A stretch of DNA of 12,469 bases, from NCBI GenBank assembly GCA_001430745.1, contig KQ482076.1, positions 546,908 to 559,376 of the forward strand. Direction: 5' to 3'. Positions 8,701-12,469 of this stretch are shown here, piece by piece; the stretch's first letter is position 1, and every line of letters begins with the position of its first letter. The position numbers were made by a program, and so were the translations under genes. Below the pieces are notes generated by a model. It did no database searches. It was given only the letters and a program-made list of their open reading frames with translations, and had not been told where the DNA came from. Source of the stretch: Auxenochlorella pyrenoidosa. Its lineage: Eukaryota > Chlorophyta > Trebouxiophyceae > Chlorellales > Chlorellaceae.

Positions 8701-11700
8701 GCGCAGGGGCTGCGCACAGCAGGCAGCCTCGTTGAGCCGGGTCTGACAGTGGCCCCTGCTGCATGCAATGGGGGCAGCTGAGCTGGTGCCCAGCAGGGGG
8801 GGGGCCCGAGGGGAGTGGGAGTGGGTTCAGCAGCGCTGCGAGCCACAGCTGCCTGCGGGCCTCCTCGCTGCCCCACGCAGGCGGCACCAACACTACGATC
8901 GTGTCTGTCACCCGGGTGCCCCATGGCTGGGAGGTCGTGACCAGCACCGTGTATCTGGATGACCAGCAGGTGCAGGCGCAGGGCCTATGCTAGTTTGGGC
9001 AAAGTCTGTCTCTCCGCAACGGAACTTGCTCACAGACCTGATTGCAAGAGCTTGCGGCTCTTGCCCACGTGCCTGGCACCATGCAGCTGGCCTTGCGCAG
9101 GAGCTGCCCTGCATTTTCTGCCAGAGGAGGCACATGCAACCACTCGGCAGTCCCTCTGCAGGCAGCCTGCCGGCATGCACTTTGCTTGCACCGTGGGGGC
9201 CTGCCCCCATGCTGCCACATGCGCACATTCTGACCCAAAGCCCTGCCCATCCGCCCGCCCACCCGCCCATGCAATCCAGGCCTCGACCCTGGCATTTGCA
9301 CGCGCGCTGCTGCCTTCCAGAGACCCCCTGGGCGCGGGTGCCATGGGACCCAACCGCCCTGTGTTCCTCACCGAGGCAACAATCACAACTGGCGACCGCA
9401 GCGCCCGCGTGTTTGCTAGCCACGTGATGCTGCTGGACGCCCACAACACGGGCGCCACGACCGGCACGGCCACCGCGGCCGCCTTCCCTGACGGCGGGTT
9501 TGCCAAGGTGTGCAGGAGCGTGGCGTCACGGGCAGCCGGTCGCTTTGTGCCAGGGGCAGGGGAGGAGGCGGCGCCGCTGCCTGGAGGGCTGCCCTCCGAG
9601 GCTGTGCGACGGGGCACCCGGTCGTGGTCATGGCTAGCGAATCCGACGGCCCACCTTGCTGCCTGCCCTGCTAAACCACCCCCGTTGGCTGCCTCCCCTG
9701 TGCAGTATGAGTTCCACGTGCGCCAAGTGGGCTGCCGGACCTGCCCAGACCGAATCTTCCTGTCGAACCGGCCGCAGGCCGACTTTTCTGGGCTGGCCCC
9801 GGGGGCGCTGCAGAACGTGACTGTGGTCGGCATCCTGCCGGGCAGCAAGGGCAGGGTGGAGGGCTACAACTGGATCGCCTTCAGGACGCAGGCGGTGCTG
9901 GTGCGGCTGGTGCGCGCCGCGGCCGCCACCGCGCCCTGCGGCAACACCGCGCTCGTCACGGCTGGCGGGTTTGTCGGCGGCGTCGCCACCCCGGGCGCCA
10001 TCTCCAAGGCAAGCGGGGCCCTGCTGGGAGGGAAGGAGCAGGGAGCAGGGATTTAGGGATGGGCTTGGGGGATGGCAACCAGGGCTGGGCTGTGCCTTAC
10101 CCACGAATGGCCTGCCTGTAAGGTACCCTATGGACTGCCTGCCTTCCCTGTCTCTGCAGTACAAGTTTGCGGCACGGGTGATCGGCTGCGCTGCCTGCCC
10201 AGTGGCCAGGGCAGAGAGCCTTAACGGAACAGCCACGCTGGCGAGCCTGCGGTTTGGCGCCCAGGCAAGCGCGACGTGCTTCGTGGCGACTCGCCTCGCC
10301 GCGGGCAGCACCCGCGGCACGCTGCAGCCGAGTGCATGCATGACTGGGCGGCATGTCTGCCGTCTGCCATGTGCCCATGCATCCCACTACTAATGAGACC
10401 CCGCCCCACCCAACCGACTTTCACACCTCTCTCCACCACCGCCACCACCACCGCCCCACCCCACCCCCCCTCTAAGCCTCTGCAGTACAACGCGACGGTG
10501 GAGGGCACCACCAAGGCCGGCAGGCTCATCCCAGGGGCCAACTGGCTGCAGTTCAGGACGGTGCCGGCCCTCAGCGTGGCCTCCACCCTCGCCAAGAACC
10601 CCACCCGCGGCTCCGCCACCGCGACTCAAACCCCGGCGGGCGCCTTTGCCAAGTTCCGCTGGTCCCTGCGCAACGTCACCGGCTGCGCGTGCCCCTCCCT
10701 GTGCTGCATCACAACGGAGACGGCTCGCCCCTCTGCCTCGTTCTCTGGACTGAGGCCCAACACCACCGTAAGCACCGCTCCTGCGAATTTCCCGGGCACA
10801 AAGCAGACTGCACTTGGTAGCCAGCGTTTTGCTCGCAGTTTCTCGGGGGGGGGCCCACGTGCATTCATGGCTCCAAGACTGGATCAGCCCCAGCCGACGG
10901 ACGCAGACTGTACCGCCCGCGCCCCTTCCTGTGCAGTACACTGTCACTGTCGTCGGAGTGGATCGCGCTGGCAAGGCCTGGCAGGGCTGCGCAGGCATGC
11001 CCCTCAAAACGGTGGCGGAATCGTTCGCAGCTACCCCTCCGGTGTTCCCTCCTCCGCGCCCGCCCTCCCCGCCACCGCCGGGGCCCTCGCCGCCACCGCC
11101 ATCGCCACCGCTGCCGCCGTCTCCCCTTACGCTCCTGGAGAGGGCTCCCCCGCCATCGCCGCCACCCCTGCCGCCATCACCACCGCCGCCCTCTCCCTCC
11201 CCGCCACCTCCCCCTCGGCCCTCGCCACCCCCGCCATCCCCCTCGCCTCCCCCGCCGTCTCCGTCCCCTCCCCCTCCCAGCCCCTCTCCCCCTTTGCAGG
11301 TTCTCCCGCCCCCTAGCCCATCCCCCCCTCCTCCCAGCCCCAGCCCGCCACCTCCCCCACCCCCGGTCTTTGGTGGGTTGTGCCCCTTGCGCCCTCAAGA
11401 AAGCATGGCTTGTCGCCCAACCAGATTGCTTACCCTGTTGCGTCGCCCATGCTGCACAGCGCAGCTGCCTCTCTGAAGCCGCCCCAACCGCCGCTGCCTT
11501 TGCTGCAGCCAATTTGCAGCATGCCCCAACCATGGGCAGCCTCGCATGCCTCAAGCAACTTGGGACCCCTGCCCTCTGTCGCCATCAACTGCAACTCACG
11601 TGCAGGAAACAGCAGCGGGGACCCCATGCCCGCCTGCACGTGCGGCTGGGTTGCGCGCTTCGATGTCGGCTTTGTGTCTGCTGGAGGCGCCGACCTGGTG

Positions 11701-12469
11701 TCCACCCTGGGCTTCACCTGCAGCACAGGGGAGGCCTTCTCAGACCCTGCCGCAGCGGGCATCAACCTGAGCAAGAATGAGACAACCGTAGCGGTGGGTG
11801 CCGGGCCGCAGCAGAGGCTTGGCTGCAGCCTGCTGGGCAGTACTGCAAAAGGCTGGCGAGGCACTCCCGCCCAGCCTGCAGGGCAAGGGGTGTTTTGCGC
11901 TGCCTCACCAGCTTGCAGCATGCAGCACGTCTTACTCAACTAAGCATGTTTGGCCCCCTCTGAACTGCAGTGCCCCTTTGGCGGCTGCACCTCTCTGTCT
12001 GCCAGCACTATCAACATACTGGGGCTGCAGAGCATTGTAGGCTTCCAAGACATTGGTGAGGCCGTCGCGTGTTTAAATAATTTGGGAAAGCATTTCAATC
12101 ATACGGCGTGGTGCTGAAGCAGCGTAGTGCGCAGCGCTCCCGTGTGCATTTTGATAGCCCAAACGTGGTTTGACTGTGCTGCCGGTTGTTGCAGTTCGCA
12201 CCAGTAAAATTGCTTTGCGGACTGCAGCCCCATATCCTTGAAGAAATCATTGCAAGTGTTAATCGTTTCACCGCTTTATACTCGCAGGTTTGATGAGCAG
12301 CACTGTGGACACCTTCTCATGCCCAACTGGCGAAGCTGTGCTGTCTGTTGCAACAGCTAAGCGAAATGCGACAGTAGGACTTGAGGGCACTGCCCAGGAA
12401 ATTCAAGTCAGCTGCGGGACAGCTCTAGTGTGTTCGCCGCCACCAGAGCTACGACAGCTTCAAACCATG
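5763..12469 (+). CDS. Large secreted multidomain protein (SEA-like, Fn3-like, Pro-rich, Cys/beta repeats), partial at 3' end
   Basis: Inferred exons: 5763-5828, 5915-5991, 6333-6496, 6787-6992, 7198-7261, 7443-7526, 7789-7860, 8038-8153, 8336-8411, 8575-8676, 8881-8969, 9280-9507, 9706-10008, 10160-10264, 10486-10767, 10937-11372, 11606-11793, 11971-12055 and 12288-12469. They join in phase to 975 codons, still open at the window end. Residues 1-28 are a signal peptide (MLKRCSRT, a Leu-rich core, then LGASA and a likely cleavage). Three SEA-like modules span about 60-385, three Fn3-like modules 415-704, a Ser-Pro-rich spacer 712-823, and Cys/beta repeats 824-975. N-glycosylation sequons (NVT, NGT, NAT, NSS, NET) support secretion. 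The likely place is the cell wall or matrix, by analogy with extensin-like algal proteins; no enzyme motif is seen. Least certain are the third-exon acceptor, the donor at 7860 and whether this is one transcript. Three introns have GC donors. Two adjacent genes joined around 9300 is the main alternative. Confidence 0.7.
6333..7261 (+). other. SEA-like module 1 (three exons) of the large secreted protein
   Basis: Exon 6333-6496 gives the first strand and helix, ALFFATTLLGIRDKASF then an Ala/Lys-containing helix ending LLGIAPG. Exon 6787-6992 gives two strands and a helix: DATFIPVAIGPEDTGQVVQT, then VAVFPGRF and the helix ALAAAQALAARLRAGNL. Exon 7198-7261 is a Gly-rich linker. Exon borders have phases 1, 0 and 1. 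The strand-helix-strand-strand-helix order suggests a ferredoxin-like or SEA-like fold; this is inference from pattern alone. Confidence 0.5.
7443..8411 (+). other. SEA-like module 2 (four exons) of the large secreted protein
   Basis: Exon 7443-7526 gives VVWYDLAPADVTPALRNEYV and a helix ending ALVPG, like module 1. The second half is split by an extra intron: VTYATHTVDGDWTG in exon 7789-7860, and ALKLATDTMITQADPARLAA in exon 8038-8153. Exon 8336-8411 is the linker (FGQLHSSDGYGV). The donor of the split exon is ambiguous: ends at 7836, 7854 or 7860 all keep the phase. I prefer 7860 because GTGCGT is the best donor. Confidence 0.45.
7701..7730 (+). repeat. Tandem 10-mer, three copies, in an intron
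   Basis: CATCTTGCAG occurs twice in a row, followed by CATGTTGCAG. Each unit ends in TTGCAG, which looks like a 3' splice site. The array sits 58 nt upstream of the acceptor used at 7788 and could be decoy or alternative acceptors, or simple slippage. Confidence 0.8.
8575..9396 (+). other. SEA-like module 3 (three exons) of the large secreted protein
   Basis: Exon 8575-8676 gives VRTTLQLSGTVAGSF and a helix ending RAKLPG. Exon 8881-8969 gives TTIVSVTRVPHGWEVV and TSTVYLDDQQ. Exon 9280-9507 begins with the closing helix ASTLAFARALL and then passes into the Fn3-like region. This is the clearest copy of the module and shows its strand-helix-strand-strand-helix pattern best. It fits SEA-like domains seen in algal surface proteins, without a match to prove it. 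Confidence 0.5.
9400..9894 (+). other. Fn3-like module A
   Basis: This module joins the end of exon 9280-9507 (TGTATAAAFPDGGFAK) to exon 9706-10008, which starts YEFHVRQVGCRTCP, continues ADFSGLAPGALQNVTVVG and ends WIAFRTQA. That resembles fibronectin type III order: a strand, a Y.V.V-type strand, then a closing FRT strand. The GC..CP pair recurs in the next module. The intron 9508-9705 (198 bp) has no stop and keeps the frame, so retention would add 66 residues. Confidence 0.5.
9895..10569 (+). other. Fn3-like module B
   Basis: The module begins VLVRLVRAAAATAPCG in exon 9706-10008. It continues with exon 10160-10264 (YKFAARVIGCAACP to LRFGAQ) and closes in exon 10486-10767 (YNATVEGTTKAG to LQFRTVPA). 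Both introns start with GC instead of GT (AAG then GCAAGC; CAG then GCAAGC) and both lie directly before a Tyr codon in phase 0. The second intron has a CA-rich, pyrimidine-rich stretch at about 10430-10470. Confidence 0.5.
10570..11014 (+). other. Fn3-like module C
   Basis: The module runs from LSVASTLAKNPTRGSATATQ through GAFAKFRWSLRNVTGCACP and ASFSGLRPNTT in exon 10486-10767, then YTVTVVGVDRAGKAWQG in exon 10937-11372. It lacks the first of the two introns found in module B but keeps the second. The typical closing FRT strand is replaced by MPLKTV before the proline-rich spacer starts. Confidence 0.5.
11036..11371 (+). other. Ser-Pro-rich extensin-like spacer
   Basis: About 112 residues are dominated by SPPPP, SPSPPPP and PPPSPPP units, interrupted by TLLERAP and by LQVL. 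Such motifs are, by established knowledge of plant and algal wall glycoproteins, hydroxylated and arabinosylated and form stiff rods. The DNA is almost pure pyrimidine on the plus strand. A CCCTTTGCAG before LQVL looks like an acceptor, but I found no convincing partner donor, so I kept the segment as one exon. Confidence 0.8.
11606..12469 (+). other. C-terminal Cys/beta-rich repeats, at least two copies
   Basis: Exons 11606-11793, 11971-12055 and 12288-12469 encode DLVSTLGFTCSTGEAFSDPA, then CPFGGCTSLSASTINILG and IVGFQDIG, then SSTVDTFSCPTGEAVLSVA and IQVSCGTALVC. The F.C.TGEA motif occurs twice, about 60 residues apart, so the region is a repeat. The strand-rich pattern with a short Cys-Gly motif resembles jacalin-like or beta-prism lectin repeats, but I cannot name the family with confidence. 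Phases at the joins are 1, 0 and 1. The reading frame is open at the window end. Confidence 0.55.

Noticed and set aside
8796..10853. Two identical G9CCC runs (8796-8807 and 10845-10856)
   Set aside because: Both lie in introns of GC-rich DNA and the match is short and low-complexity, so common origin or function is not supported.
10276..11316. A long plus-strand frame with an Ala/Pro-rich end
   Set aside because: Its first part is intron sequence. Its middle is the Fn3-like exon already annotated, and its end is the alternative frame of the proline-rich spacer.
11036..12469. Pherophorin assignment for the large protein
   Set aside because: The SPPPP spacer fits, but I do not see the Cys-rich pherophorin domains on either side of it; the flanks are Fn3-like and Cys/beta repeats.
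1..12469. CRISPR arrays, bacterial operons, rRNA, insertion sequences
   Set aside because: No regularly spaced direct repeats, no ribosome binding sites with clustered uninterrupted genes, and no transposase-like frames were seen. The intron structure is eukaryotic.

Overview
The window looks like nuclear DNA of a unicellular green alga, most likely a trebouxiophyte of the Chlorella/Micractinium kind. The reasons are very high GC, genes cut into many short exons by 80-340 bp introns with GTGAGC/GTGGGC/GTGCGT-type donors and CTGCAG-type acceptors, frequent GC-AG introns, Ala/Gly-rich low-complexity segments, an SPPPP-type extensin-like stretch, and F-box/LRR proteins. The lineage is inferred from style; no sequence search was possible.

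Layout. (1) 172-1093, minus strand: the 5' part of an F-box-type gene, at least four exons, running off the left edge. (2) 1094-1621: a shared upstream region between two divergent F-box genes. (3) 1622-4482, plus strand: a complete six-exon gene for an F-box/leucine-rich-repeat protein (about 557 residues), a likely substrate receptor of an SCF ubiquitin ligase. (4) 4483-5762: about 1.3 kb without a convincing gene. It probably holds the 3' UTR of the LRR gene and the promoter of the next gene, and it contains a striking 20-bp perfect palindrome that extends into a 33-nt hairpin. (5) 5763-12469, plus strand: 19 inferred exons (975 codons), open at the right edge, of a large secreted or cell-surface protein.

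The large gene was assembled by joining exons with compatible phase. In order it encodes a signal peptide, three approximate copies of a beta-alpha-beta-beta-alpha (SEA-like) module, three fibronectin-III-like modules with GC..CP cysteine motifs, a 112-residue Ser-Pro-rich extensin-like spacer, and at least two copies of a Cys-containing beta-rich repeat. Its exons fall into cassettes with matching phases, and the Fn3-like modules share intron positions with mosaic loss or gain. I do not recognise the whole architecture as a named family; it is the most interesting item here.

The genes show no shared pathway. The two F-box genes may share a promoter region and both point to SCF-type ubiquitination; the large gene points to the cell wall or extracellular matrix. 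All exon limits are inferred from splice consensus, phase and protein sense, without transcript evidence.
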